Positions 25,277 to 34,294 are shown, counted from the first letter of the stretch. The stretch: 64,000 bases of DNA from Paractinoplanes lichenicola (GCF_016785085.1 NZ_JAENHO010000005.1:496001-560000), one strand, 5' to 3'. Notes: generated by a model not told the origin, from the sequence alone. Numbers and translations are program-made.

Positions 25277-28147
25277 TTGAGACCGTTATCCGTACCGTCC
25301 GCGACCCGGCGGGTGGGGGCGGCCGCCGCAGGTATCGTCCTGCTGGCATCGCTGCTGCCGGCGCAGGCACAGGCCGCGCCGCCGCCCGGGGCCGCGACCG
25401 GAGCGACCGACAGCAAGTCGCAGCGCCGAGCCGACTACGACAGCCGGCAGAACCTGGCCGCCGCGGCCGCCGCGCAACCGACCGCCGCCCTGAGCCGCGC
25501 CGTCGTTCCGGCGCCCACCGGCAACGCGGTGAAGGCCCTGCGCGACTCGCTCGGGGTGCAGGGCATCGTCGACGTCGACCGGACGACGGGCACCCCGCGC
25601 CGGGTGGCGAAGCTCGACGGCTTCCTCACCGGGCCCAGCAGCAAGAAGCCGGCCAAGATCGCGCTCGACTACGTCAAGGCCCACACCGACGTGTTCGGCA
25701 TCGACGCGGCCGACATCGCGACGCTCGTGCTGCGGCAGGACTACGTCGACGTCGAGGGCACCCACCACCTCAGCTGGGTGCAGGTGGCCGACGGCGTGCC
25801 GGTCTTCGGCAACGGCCTGAAGGCGCACGTCGCCAAGGACGGCCGCCTGGTGCAGGTCGACGGCTCGCCGCTGCGGTCGCTGCCGTCGAGCGCCGGCGCC
25901 GCGAAGGTCTCGGCCACGGCCGCCCGTGCCGCCGCCGTCAAGGACGTGTTCGGCACCTCCACCGCCAAGGTCACCAAGACCGCGGGCGGCAAGACCACGT
26001 TCAGCGACAACGGCAACGTCAAGCAGGTCTGGTTCCAGACCGCGTCGGGCCCGCGCCTGGCCTGGCAGACGATCGCCGTCGACGAGGGCTACGTGCACGT
26101 CGTCGACGCGGCCAGCGGCGAGGTGCTCTACCGCAAGAGCACGATCGCCAACGACCGGGCCGACGTGTGGCAGAACTACCCGGGCGCGGCCAAGGGCGGC
26201 ACGCAGCAGCCGGTCGACCTGACCGCCAAGGGCTGGCTGCCGAACAACGCGCGCGTGCTGAGCGGCAACGTCGCGCACGTCTACTCGGACGTCAACGACA
26301 ACGACCTGCCGGACGCCTCCGAAGAGGTCGGCCCCTCCGGTGTGCGCTCGTGGAACTACCCCTTCGTCGACTTCAACGACGAGGTCGGTGGCCTCTGCTC
26401 GGCCGCGTACCCCTGCTCGTGGGACCCGGAGACGCCCAACTCGTGGCAGACCAACCGCAAGCAGAACGCGGTGCAGCTGTTCGCGTTCCTGGGCACCTTC
26501 CACGATCACCTCAAGGACTCGCCGATCGGCTTCACCCGGGCCGCCGGCAACTTCGAGGCGCGTGACGGCGACGCCGTGCAGGGCCAGGCGATGGACGGCG
26601 CCAACACGGCGGACGGCCTGCCCGACCCCAACCACAGCGACAACGCCAACATGAACACCCCGCCCGACGGCATCCCGCCGGTCATGCAGATGTATCTGCT
26701 GAACCCGGGGCCGGCCTCGGTCGCCGCCAACACCGGCGACGAGGCCGACGTGGTGTTCCACGAATACACCCACGGCCTGTCCAACCGCCTGGTGGTCGAC
26801 GCGGACGGCAACTCGACGCTCAGCGACTACCAGGGCGGCGCGATGGGTGAGGCGTGGAGCGACTTCTACGCCTGGGACTACCTGGTGGCCAAGGGCCTCG
26901 AGAAGGACACCGCCAAGCCGGGCGAGGTGCTGGTCGGCAAGTACTGGACCGCGGGCGGGACGATCCGCTACGAGGCCCTGGACTGCCCGGTCGGCTCGAC
27001 CGCGACGCAGTGCGCGGGCACCCCGGGCGCCGGTCCCGGCGGCTTCACCTACGGCGACTTCGGCAAGATCTACGCCGGGGGCCCCGAGGTGCACGCCGAC
27101 GGGGAGATCTGGGCGCAGACCCTGTGGGACCTGCGGCAGGCGGTCGGCAGCAAGACCGCGCAGTCGATCGTGACGCGCGGCATGGAGCTCTCGCCGGCCA
27201 ACCCGTCCTTCCTGGACATGCGCAACTCGATCCTCGCCGCCGACCTGGTCGTCAACAAGGGCAAGAACGCCAAGACGATCTGGAAGGTCTTCGCCAAGCG
27301 GGGCATGGGCTACTTCGCCGCCGCCATCGACGGCGACGACACGCAGCCGGTCGAGGACTTCTCGACGCCGCCGTCGGCGAACACGCCGAGGGGCACCCTC
27401 AAGGGCAAGGCGACCGACTCGGACACCGGCGCCGCGGTGGCCGGCCTGACGGTCGCGTTCGGCGGGCACGCCTCCGGCTTCGCCGGGGACTACCGGGCCA
27501 CCACCGGCGCGGACGGCACGTACACGATCTCCGGGATCATTCCGGGCACGTACGCCAAGGTGTTCGCGCGCGGCGCCGGCTTCGACCAGGTCGTCAAGAC
27601 GCTGTCGATCAACTCCGGCACCAAGACCGAGAACTGGTCGGTCCGCAAGGACTGGGCGGCCTCCTCGGGCGGCGCCTCGATCGTCAGCTTCACCGGTGTC
27701 GACTACACCCCGTACGGGTGTGGGCCGAACGAGCTGATCGACCAGTCGCAGACCGCGGGCTGGGGCTCGGAGGTCGAGACCGAGGCCGGGCAGAACGCCG
27801 TGATCCGGCTCTCCGGCGCGGTCGACGTGTCCGAACTGGTGATCAACCCGTCCGCCATCTGCGGTGACGACGAGACCGCCTCGACCGGTGGCTACCGCGT
27901 CGAGACCTCGGCCGACGGCACGACCTGGGCCGTCGCCGCGAGCGGCACGTTCCCGAACGGCACCGTCACCCCGACCCCGGTCGCACTGGCCGCGGGCACG
28001 GGCGACGGCGTCCAGTTCGTCCGGTTCACGATGCTGACCACGCAGGGTCAGGACGCGGGCCTCTGCCCGGCCGGCCAGCCGCCGACGGTCAGCGGCTGCG
28101 TGTTCATCGACAGCACCGAACTGGCGGTCTACGGCCCGGCCGCTTAA
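25277..28147 (+). CDS. Secreted M36 (fungalysin-type) metallopeptidase
   Basis: A 956-residue secreted zinc protease. A signal peptide (residues 1-33, ending PAQAQA) precedes an FTP-type propeptide with LDYVKAHTDVFGID and LSWVQVADGVPVFGN. The M36 catalytic domain has the zinc motif in VVFHEYTHGLSNRL (H495, E496, H499) and the downstream GAMGEAWSDFYAWD helix. Residues about 705-790 form a carboxypeptidase-regulatory-like beta domain (GTLKGKATDSDTGAAVAG), and the last ~150 residues look like a discoidin-type beta sandwich. The start is a rare TTG at 25277 with GAGAGGGG upstream. The protein is presumably exported, self-processed and degrades extracellular protein. Confidence 0.92.
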   Translation: MRPLSVPSATRRVGAAAAGIVLLASLLPAQAQAAPPPGAATGATDSKSQRRADYDSRQNLAAAAAAQPTAALSRAVVPAPTGNAVKALRDSLGVQGIVDVDRTTGTPRRVAKLDGFLTGPSSKKPAKIALDYVKAHTDVFGIDAADIATLVLRQDYVDVEGTHHLSWVQVADGVPVFGNGLKAHVAKDGRLVQVDGSPLRSLPSSAGAAKVSATAARAAAVKDVFGTSTAKVTKTAGGKTTFSDNGNVKQVWFQTASGPRLAWQTIAVDEGYVHVVDAASGEVLYRKSTIANDRADVWQNYPGAAKGGTQQPVDLTAKGWLPNNARVLSGNVAHVYSDVNDNDLPDASEEVGPSGVRSWNYPFVDFNDEVGGLCSAAYPCSWDPETPNSWQTNRKQNAVQLFAFLGTFHDHLKDSPIGFTRAAGNFEARDGDAVQGQAMDGANTADGLPDPNHSDNANMNTPPDGIPPVMQMYLLNPGPASVAANTGDEADVVFHEYTHGLSNRLVVDADGNSTLSDYQGGAMGEAWSDFYAWDYLVAKGLEKDTAKPGEVLVGKYWTAGGTIRYEALDCPVGSTATQCAGTPGAGPGGFTYGDFGKIYAGGPEVHADGEIWAQTLWDLRQAVGSKTAQSIVTRGMELSPANPSFLDMRNSILAADLVVNKGKNAKTIWKVFAKRGMGYFAAAIDGDDTQPVEDFSTPPSANTPRGTLKGKATDSDTGAAVAGLTVAFGGHASGFAGDYRATTGADGTYTISGIIPGTYAKVFARGAGFDQVVKTLSINSGTKTENWSVRKDWAASSGGASIVSFTGVDYTPYGCGPNELIDQSQTAGWGSEVETEAGQNAVIRLSGAVDVSELVINPSAICGDDETASTGGYRVETSADGTTWAVAASGTFPNGTVTPTPVALAAGTGDGVQFVRFTMLTTQGQDAGLCPAGQPPTVSGCVFIDSTELAVYGPAA

Positions 28148-28158
28148 CCAGCAAGACT

Positions 28159-28194
28159 GATACCGGTCGCCGCTCACGGGTGGCGACCGGTATC
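28159..28194. promoter_or_regulatory. 13-bp perfect dyad between the M36 gene and the leuS leader
   Basis: GATACCGGTCGCC (28159-28171) and GGCGACCGGTATC (28182-28194) are exact reverse complements with a 10-nt spacer. It could terminate the M36 gene (11 bp after its stop), but no T tract follows. Its right arm overlaps TATCAT (28191-28196), a good -10 hexamer for the leuS leader, so an operator role is equally possible. Confidence 0.6.
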
Positions 28195-28203
28195 ATGCAA
28201 CGC

Positions 28204-28242
28204 ATGGCTCGGCGTTTCCTGCTTCTTAGCCGGCCGTGCTGA
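28204..28242 (+). CDS. Leucine-rich leader peptide of leuS (putative)
   Basis: A 12-residue ORF, MARRFLLLSRPC, ending in TGA at 28240-28242. Its three consecutive leucine codons are CTG CTT CTT; CTT is a rare codon in GC-rich actinomycetes, so decoding should be sensitive to charged leucyl-tRNA. The ATG lies 7 nt after TATCAT, suggesting a leaderless start; an in-frame ATG at 28195 would add three residues. The stop codon lies inside the 5' arm of a long hairpin and a terminator follows, the layout of ribosome-mediated attenuation. No experimental support can be claimed. Confidence 0.6.
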   Translation: MARRFLLLSRPC

Positions 28243-28297
28243 TTCCGCTGTTAAAAGCGGCCCAGCACGGCGACCCCTCCTGCGTGAGGGGTTTTTT
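28234..28297 (+). promoter_or_regulatory. Putative attenuator of leuS: leader hairpin followed by an intrinsic terminator
   Basis: CCGTGCTG (28234-28241) pairs with CAGCACGG (28263-28270), with an inner CCGCT/AGCGG stem (28245-28249 with 28256-28260). Immediately after, CCCCTC (28274-28279) pairs with GAGGGG (28286-28291) and is followed by six T residues (28292-28297), a textbook intrinsic terminator 34 bp before leuS. A ribosome stalled on the leucine codons would cover the 5' arm of the first hairpin. I do not see an equally strong antiterminator pairing, which is the weak point. The T-box tRNA-binding consensus is absent. Confidence 0.6.
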
Positions 28298-28330
28298 CAT
28301 GCCCAGAGCCGCCCTTAGACGAGAAGACGG

Positions 28331-31141
28331 ATGCCGACGATGAGCGAGTCAGAGACCCCGAAGTTCCGTTACACCGCCGCGCTGGCCAACGAGATCGAGC
28401 CGCGCTGGCAGGCCTACTGGGCCGAGAACGGGACGTTCCAGGCGCCCAACCCGGCCGGCGAGCTGGCCGACCCCGCCCACCCGCGGGCCGGCGCGCCGAA
28501 GCTGCACGTGCAGGACATGTTCCCGTACCCCTCCGGTGCGGGCCTGCACGTCGGGCACCCGCTCGGCTACATCGGCACCGACAGCTACACCCGCTACAAG
28601 CGGATGGCCGGCTTCAATGTGCTGCACCCGATGGGCTTCGACGCCTTCGGCCTGCCCGCCGAGCAGTACGCGGTGCAGACCGGCACCCACCCGGCGGTCA
28701 CCACGGCGGCCAACGTCGAGCGCTACAAGACCCAGCTGCGCCGCCTGGGCCTGGCCTACGACGACCGGCGCTCGTTCGCGACCACCGACCCGGAGTACTA
28801 CCGGTGGACGCAGTGGATCTTCCTGCAGGTCTTCAACTCCTGGTTCGACCCCGCGGTGCGCAAGGCCCGCCCGATCGACACGCTGATCTCCGCGTACGAG
28901 GAAGGGTCGAAGCCCACGCCGGACGGCAGGGCCTGGGCCGAGCTGTCGCCGGTCGAGCGCCGGCAGCTGATCGACGACCACCGCCTGGCCTACGTCAGCG
29001 AGGCCCCGGTCAACTGGTGCCCCGGGCTGGGCACGGTGCTGGCCAACGAGGAGGTCACGCCGGACGGGCGCAGCGAGCGCGGCAACTTCCCGGTCTTCAA
29101 GCGCAGCCTGAAGCAGTGGATGATGCGGATCACCGCGTACGGGGATCGCCTGGTCGAGGACCTGGACACGCTGGACTGGCCGGAGCCGGTCAAGCTGATG
29201 CAGCGCAACTGGATCGGCCGGTCGCGCGGCGCTCACGTCGACTTCACCGTCGGAGCAGACAAGATCACCGTCTTCACCACCCGGCCCGACACCCTGTTCG
29301 GCGCCACCTACATGGTGCTGGCGCCCGAGCACGAGCTGGTCGACAAGATCACCCCCGCGGCATGGCCGAATGGGACAAAAGCCGCCTGGAGCCAAAAGCA
29401 TGACACCCCGCGCGCGGCGATCGCGGCCTACCGGGCGGAGGCCGCGGCCAAGACCGAGGAGCAGCGCACCGAGGGCAAGGAGAAGACCGGCGTCTTCACC
29501 GGCGCGTACGCGACCAACCCGGTCAACGGCAAGGACGTGCCGGTGTTCATCGCCGACTACGTGCTGGCCGGCTACGGCACCGGCGCGATCATGGCGGTGC
29601 CCGGCCAGGACACCCGCGACTGGGAGTTCGCCGAGGTCTTCGAGCTGCCGATCATCCGTACGGTGCAGGCGCCGGAGGGCTTCGAAGGCGCGTTCACCGG
29701 CGAGGGCGTGGCGATCAACAGCGACTGGCTGGATGGCAAGGGCGTCGTCGAGGCCAAGGCCGAGATGATCGCCTGGCTGGAGCAGCAGGGCCACGGCAAG
29801 GGCGCGACCACGTGGCGCCTGCGCGACTGGCTGTTCAGCCGGCAGCGCTACTGGGGCGAGCCGTTCCCGATCGTCTACGACGAGACCGGCCTGCCGGTGG
29901 CGCTGCCCGAGTCGATGCTGCCGGTCGTGCTGCCCGACGTCGACGACTTCTCGCCGCGCACGTTCGACCCGGACGACGCGGACAGCGAGCCCGAGACCCC
30001 GCTGTCGCGCAAGAAGGACTGGGTCAACGTCGAGCTGGACCTGGGTGACGGCCCCAAGTCGTACACCCGCGAGACCAACACCATGCCGCAGTGGGCCGGT
30101 TCCTGCTGGTACGAGCTGCGTTACCTGGACCCGAAGAACGACAAGGCCCTGGTCGACAAGGACAACGAGGCGTACTGGATGGGCCCGCAGCGCGACGGCG
30201 ACTGCGGCGGTGTCGACCTGTACGTCGGCGGCGTCGAGCACGCCGTCCTGCACCTGCTGTACGCCCGGTTCTGGCACAAGGTCCTGTACGACCTGGGCCA
30301 CGTCTCGTCGTTCGAGCCGTTCCGCCGCCTGTTCAACCAGGGCTACATCCAGGCGTACGCGTTCCGTGACTCCCGCGGCGTCATCGTGCCCGCCGAGGAG
30401 GTCGTCGAGCGCGACGGCAAGTACTTCTACGACGGCCAGGAGGTCGTCCGCGAGTACGGCAAGATGGGCAAGTCGCTGAAGAACGTCGTCACACCCGACG
30501 AGATGTGCGAGCAGTACGGCGCCGACACGTTCCGGGTCTACGAGATGGCGATGGGCCCGCTGGACGTCTCCCGTCCGTGGGAGACCCGCGCGGTCGTGGG
30601 GTCGCAGCGCTTCCTGCAGCGGGTGTGGCGCCTGGTGGTCGATGAGGAGACCGGAGCCGTACGGGTGGGGGACGAGCCCCTGGAGCCCGCGGTGCGCAAG
30701 ACGCTGCACCGCACCATCGAGGGCGTCCGCGAGGACCTGGACGAGCTGCGCTTCAACACCGCCATCGCGAAGCTGATCGAGCTGACCAACACGCTGACCC
30801 CGCTGCCGTCGGCGTCGCGCGAGGCGGTCGAGCCGCTGCTGCTGATGCTGTCGCCGTTCGCTCCGCACCTGGCCGAGGAGCTGTGGGGCAAGCTGGGGCA
30901 CGCGGGCACGCTGGCCTACGCCGACTTCCCGGTGGCCGACCCGGCGCAGCTGGTGGCCGAGTCGATCACGTATCCGGTGCAGGTCAACGGCAAGGTCAAG
31001 GCCCGCGTCGAGGTCTCACCCACGGCCCCCGAGGCGGACGTACGCGAACAGGCGCTGGCCGCCGTGGCCGAGGCGCTGGCCGGCCGCACGCCCAAGAAGG
31101 TCATCGTCGTCGCCGGCCGCCTGGTCAGCGTCGTCGTCTGA
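28331..31141 (+). CDS. leuS: Leucyl-tRNA synthetase
   Basis: A 936-residue class Ia aminoacyl-tRNA synthetase that charges tRNA(Leu) in the cytoplasm. The HIGH-type signature is in DMFPYPSGAGLHVGHPLGY (near residue 70), the KMSKS loop is YGKMGKSLKNVV (near residue 715), and the CP1 editing domain lies between (TTRPDTLFGATYMVLAPEHE). The C-terminal domain ends AGRLVSVVV. Length is normal for a bacterial LeuRS. ATG 28331 is used, with ATG 28340 as an alternative. An upstream leader peptide and terminator suggest control by leucyl-tRNA charging. A 32-bp palindromic terminator follows the stop. Confidence 0.98.
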   Translation: MPTMSESETPKFRYTAALANEIEPRWQAYWAENGTFQAPNPAGELADPAHPRAGAPKLHVQDMFPYPSGAGLHVGHPLGYIGTDSYTRYKRMAGFNVLHPMGFDAFGLPAEQYAVQTGTHPAVTTAANVERYKTQLRRLGLAYDDRRSFATTDPEYYRWTQWIFLQVFNSWFDPAVRKARPIDTLISAYEEGSKPTPDGRAWAELSPVERRQLIDDHRLAYVSEAPVNWCPGLGTVLANEEVTPDGRSERGNFPVFKRSLKQWMMRITAYGDRLVEDLDTLDWPEPVKLMQRNWIGRSRGAHVDFTVGADKITVFTTRPDTLFGATYMVLAPEHELVDKITPAAWPNGTKAAWSQKHDTPRAAIAAYRAEAAAKTEEQRTEGKEKTGVFTGAYATNPVNGKDVPVFIADYVLAGYGTGAIMAVPGQDTRDWEFAEVFELPIIRTVQAPEGFEGAFTGEGVAINSDWLDGKGVVEAKAEMIAWLEQQGHGKGATTWRLRDWLFSRQRYWGEPFPIVYDETGLPVALPESMLPVVLPDVDDFSPRTFDPDDADSEPETPLSRKKDWVNVELDLGDGPKSYTRETNTMPQWAGSCWYELRYLDPKNDKALVDKDNEAYWMGPQRDGDCGGVDLYVGGVEHAVLHLLYARFWHKVLYDLGHVSSFEPFRRLFNQGYIQAYAFRDSRGVIVPAEEVVERDGKYFYDGQEVVREYGKMGKSLKNVVTPDEMCEQYGADTFRVYEMAMGPLDVSRPWETRAVVGSQRFLQRVWRLVVDEETGAVRVGDEPLEPAVRKTLHRTIEGVREDLDELRFNTAIAKLIELTNTLTPLPSASREAVEPLLLMLSPFAPHLAEELWGKLGHAGTLAYADFPVADPAQLVAESITYPVQVNGKVKARVEVSPTAPEADVREQALAAVAEALAGRTPKKVIVVAGRLVSVVV

Positions 31142-31153
31142 GCTCAGAACAGA

Positions 31154-31185
31154 GAAAGGCCCACCTCGTACGAGGTGGGCCTTTC
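31154..31185. terminator. Bidirectional terminator between leuS and the TVP38 gene
   Basis: A perfect 32-bp palindrome: GAAAGGCCCACCTCGT (31154-31169) and its exact complement ACGAGGTGGGCCTTTC (31170-31185). The A and T runs at its ends let it work in both directions. It lies 13 bp after leuS and 6 bp before the stop of the convergent TVP38 gene. Confidence 0.9.
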
Positions 31186-31190
31186 TTATG

Positions 31191-31922
31191 TCAGGCGGCG
31201 GCCTTCTTGGCCGAGCGCTTCCACCAGAAGACGATCGACGTCGTCAGGGTGAAGCCGATCAGGGCCGGGGCCAGCGACAACGGGCTCATCTCGCCCGGCT
31301 TGACCACGGCCGCGCCGATCACCGCGTACGAGATGGCCGACGGGATCGAGGCGAGCGTGGTGCCCAGCAGGTAACGCTTGCGGCAGACGCTGGTGGTGCC
31401 GTAGGCGTAGCCGACCAGGCCGAACGGGGCCAGCGGCAGGAACCGGACGAGCAGCACGGCCGACAGGCCGCGACGGTTGAGCCAGCCGTCGAGGCGGTCG
31501 AGCTTGCCGCCGGAGCGGGCGGCCAGGGCGCCCCGGCCGACCCAGCGGCCGGCGTAGTAGGTGGCGGCGGCGGCGATCACGGCCGCGGCCAGGGCGGTCG
31601 CGGCGCCGGTGGCCGCACCCAGCAGGGCGCCGCAGGCCAGCGTGATCGCCGTGCGGGGGACGAGCACCGAGAGCAGGAGGCCGCCGATGACCGCGATGCC
31701 GACGGCGGCCGCCGGGCCGAGGGCGGCGACGGTGTCGGCGATCTCGCGGATCGGCAGGGTGGCGGCGGCAACGGCAACGCCGCCGACAACAGCGCCGAGG
31801 ATGCCGAACCGGACAAGTCGGCGCTTCCACCCCAGAGACGAGGCCGGGGTCTGCGTGGGCTGAGAAACCTGAGTGTCCGCCGCGAGATTCACGCCCCGCG
31901 GGGCGATCAGGATGTCAGTCAT
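31191..31922 (-). CDS. TVP38/TMEM64 (DedA-superfamily) membrane protein
   Basis: A 243-residue integral membrane protein with about five to six hydrophobic segments from residue 37 on. The SNARE-associated (VTT) domain signature is present: IGGLLLSVLVPRTAITLACG and, in the second half, VLLVRFLPLAPFGLVGYAYG, the conserved R-F-x-P-x-x-P-[FY]-x-x-x-N/G region. The family is proposed to act in lipid transport or membrane homeostasis. Residues 1-35 are cytoplasmic and polar. It is convergent with leuS and shares its terminator; the gatD gene ends 34 bp upstream in the same direction. Confidence 0.88.
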   Translation of the reverse strand: MTDILIAPRGVNLAADTQVSQPTQTPASSLGWKRRLVRFGILGAVVGGVAVAAATLPIREIADTVAALGPAAAVGIAVIGGLLLSVLVPRTAITLACGALLGAATGAATALAAAVIAAAATYYAGRWVGRGALAARSGGKLDRLDGWLNRRGLSAVLLVRFLPLAPFGLVGYAYGTTSVCRKRYLLGTTLASIPSAISYAVIGAAVVKPGEMSPLSLAPALIGFTLTTSIVFWWKRSAKKAAA

Positions 31923-31956
31923 GCAGGCGTACCGTCCCTTGCTCGTCGGGTCTGTT

Positions 31957-32670
31957 TCAGGAGCCGGCTGCGGCGAGCCGTTCCGCTCGCAGTTTGTCGG
32001 GCCAGGTGTCGTCGACCGGGGAAAGACTATCCGCGCCGATCGCCCAACGCAGTAGCAGATCGGCTATAGCTGGGTTGCGAGCCAAAGCCGGGCCGTGCGA
32101 GTAGGTGCCCAGGATCTTCCCGTGCCAGGCTCCCTCGGTTTGCCCGTCATTGCCAACTCCGGCCGTCACCCGGGCGAGGGGCGCGACCCCGGGGCCCAGG
32201 TGCGTACGCCCGCCGTGGTTCTCGAAACCGGACAGCGGGGGCAGGCCCAGCCGCGGGTCGATGTCGCCCCGGATCTCACCCACCGCACGGCTCTCGCCGC
32301 GGTCGGAGTGCAGGTCGAGCAGCCCCAGGCCGGGGCACTTGGCCCCCTTGGCGAAGAACGAGTGACCGAACAACTGGTAACCCGCGCAGATGGCCAGGAC
32401 GGCCGCGCCCTGGTTGACCGCCCGGTGCAGGCCGCCGTCGTTGATCAGGCGCTGGGCCGCGAGGGCCTGCGGGCCGTCCTCGCCGCCGCCGATCAAGTAG
32501 ATGTCGGCGGTCGAGGGCATGGGCTGGTCGGAGCGCACGGAATAGGTCTCGACCGGGATGCCCCGCAGGGCCGCACGCCGGGCCAGGATCAGCAGGTTGC
32601 CCCGGTCGCCGTAGGTGGAGAGCAGGTCCGGATAGATCCAGACGATGCGCAGGACGCTCTCAGTTGACAC
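31957..32670 (-). CDS. gatD: GatD, glutaminase subunit of lipid II isoglutaminyl synthase
   Basis: A 237-residue class I glutamine amidotransferase (CobB/CobQ-like triad type). The nucleophile is Cys95 in VLAICAGYQLFGHSF and the catalytic histidine is H192 in ILGTYSHGPALARNP. It releases ammonia from glutamine for MurT, which amidates D-Glu of lipid II stem peptides at the membrane. It overlaps murT by 11 bp, the usual murT-gatD arrangement, and starts with GTG at 32670. Together the pair places peptidoglycan amidation genes near the dcw cluster. Confidence 0.95.
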   Translation of the reverse strand: MSTESVLRIVWIYPDLLSTYGDRGNLLILARRAALRGIPVETYSVRSDQPMPSTADIYLIGGGEDGPQALAAQRLINDGGLHRAVNQGAAVLAICAGYQLFGHSFFAKGAKCPGLGLLDLHSDRGESRAVGEIRGDIDPRLGLPPLSGFENHGGRTHLGPGVAPLARVTAGVGNDGQTEGAWHGKILGTYSHGPALARNPAIADLLLRWAIGADSLSPVDDTWPDKLRAERLAAAGS

Positions 32671-33895
32671 GGTCCAACTCCGCTCGGATGTCCTGGAACG
32701 CCGTGTAGTTGGCGATCACCTCGAGGCGGCCCGGCGGCACCGACCGGACGACCTCGTCGAAACTCAACACGTGCCGGAAGGGGATTCCGTTCACCTCGAG
32801 CCGCACCGCGAGGTCGAACGCCCGCTCGCCGGTGATCAGCACCGGCCGGTCGTGCAGGGGCGAGAAGTCGACGTCGTAGAGCCACGAGGTGTCGAAACCG
32901 TCGGGGTCGCGGGCGTTGATGGAGAGCAGTGTGGGCGCCTGCTCGGCCATGTCGAACGCCTCGAGCCAGCTGGCCGGGTTCTTCGCCAGCAGCAGCCGGA
33001 TGTTGCGGCCGTCCCGGTCGACCTGCGCGTAACGCCCGGCGATCGAGGCCACCGTGCTCAGCCGGGGGAGCGCCTCGATGGGGCGGACGCCGAACTCGGC
33101 CGCCACGGCCAGCGCGGTGGCCGCGTTGCCCAGGTTGACCGTGCCCGGGAGCTGCAGCTTGACCAGGTGCCAGTCGCCGCGTGGGTCGATGACACCGTCG
33201 TCCTCGACGCGCCACTGGGCCTGCGGGCGGCGCAGCGAGCACCCGGTGCACCACCAGTCGCCGTTGGCCCGCTCGATCGGGTCGCCGCTCTCGGGGCACA
33301 CCCACGAGTCGTCGGTCCAGCGCTGGCCGGCGCTGAACCAGGTGATGTGCGACGAGCCGCGGGCCGCCCACACCACCATCGGGTCGTCGGCGTTGGCGAC
33401 GACCGAGATGTCGGGATGCCCGGCCAGCGCGGTGCGCCACATCTGGGCCATCATCGCGACCTCTTTGGCCCGGTCGAGCTGGTCGCGCGAGAGGTTGAGC
33501 AGCGCCACCACGCGCGGGTTGGTCTCGTCGATCACCCGGGCCAGGTAGTGCTCGTCGACCTCGAGCACCGCGAACGGCGTCGAACCGGCCTTGGCCAGCG
33601 CCGACGTGTGCCCGGTGGGCATGTTGGCGCCGAAGGAGTTGGTGGCGACCGGGCCGAGCACGCCCAGCGCGGCGGCGGCCAGGCGCGTCGTGGTGGTCTT
33701 GCCGTTCGTGCCGGACACCAGCGCGATCGCGCGCCCGGCGGCGAGGTTGCGCAGCAGATCAGGATCGATCTTGAGGCCGATCCAGCCGCCGATCACCGAG
33801 CCGTCGCCGCGTCCCGCCGCCCTGGAGAGCGCGGCCGCCGTTTTCGACACCGAGGTCGCGACCTTGGCCCGCAGGGGCATTTTCCCGTCCGTCAC
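32660..33895 (-). CDS. murT: MurT, Mur-ligase-like subunit of lipid II isoglutaminyl synthase
   Basis: A 411-residue Mur ligase homologue with the ATP-binding loop VSGTNGKTTTTRLAAAAL near residue 80 and the DUF1727 C-terminal domain. It activates the alpha-carboxylate of D-Glu in lipid II and uses ammonia from GatD. The small zinc-ribbon insertion reads WVCPESGDP and later WWCTGCSLRRP, i.e. only three of the four cysteines seen in studied firmicute MurT proteins (C-x2-C ... C-x2-C); the second is Ser here. It overlaps gatD by 11 bp. It has no close upstream partner: the 5' side opens to a 399-bp gap leading to the riboswitch. Confidence 0.95.
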   Translation of the reverse strand: MTDGKMPLRAKVATSVSKTAAALSRAAGRGDGSVIGGWIGLKIDPDLLRNLAAGRAIALVSGTNGKTTTTRLAAAALGVLGPVATNSFGANMPTGHTSALAKAGSTPFAVLEVDEHYLARVIDETNPRVVALLNLSRDQLDRAKEVAMMAQMWRTALAGHPDISVVANADDPMVVWAARGSSHITWFSAGQRWTDDSWVCPESGDPIERANGDWWCTGCSLRRPQAQWRVEDDGVIDPRGDWHLVKLQLPGTVNLGNAATALAVAAEFGVRPIEALPRLSTVASIAGRYAQVDRDGRNIRLLLAKNPASWLEAFDMAEQAPTLLSINARDPDGFDTSWLYDVDFSPLHDRPVLITGERAFDLAVRLEVNGIPFRHVLSFDEVVRSVPPGRLEVIANYTAFQDIRAELDRVN

Positions 33896-34294
33896 GGGAC
33901 ACGAGGGTACCGGACCGGGCTGTCACGTCGAGTTGCCGAGCATCCGGTTCCGGACACCCGGCCGGCCATCTCCCGACGGGCATTCACATCAGCCATTGGG
34001 CGGGCGCCATTTTGGCCGGTGGGAAAGGTTTAAACGGCGGAAGAGTGAAATTGCGGCCTGGGTCACCCAAATGGTGCCGGCCAATAATGTGTTCTGATTC
34101 ACGCGTAACCTTCCACCCTCGGTAATTCACCCACCACGAGCCGTTATGGCAATTCTTGCCGCCTAGTAACAAATCGGACACAGGTCTATGTGCCAAACAC
34201 GCTCTGTTACTGAACCGGTTCCCCCAAGCCGTCCGGAATCGGTGTAGCAAGGTCTGGCCGGCAGCACCCGCTGCCTGACTCGCGACGACCTGGT
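33896..34294. promoter_or_regulatory. Intergenic region upstream of the riboswitch with GTAAC repeats
   Basis: A 399-bp AT-richer gap between murT and the riboswitch. It has no convincing gene. GTAAC occurs at 34105-34109 and 34166-34170, and its inverse GTTAC at 34206-34210. The regulator MtrA binds GTAAC-type repeats in front of cell-wall hydrolase genes in other actinobacteria, so these may be MtrA sites, but the spacing is not the usual one. Confidence 0.3.

Noticed and set aside
25286..28177. Minus-strand ORF of 963 codons opposite the M36 protease
   Set aside because: Antisense shadow of a well-supported gene; Arg/Gly/Val-rich text with no domain.
28200..28330. T-box riboswitch before leuS
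   Set aside because: The conserved T-box tRNA-acceptor-binding sequence (TGGNACCGCG type) is absent; leader-peptide attenuation fits better.
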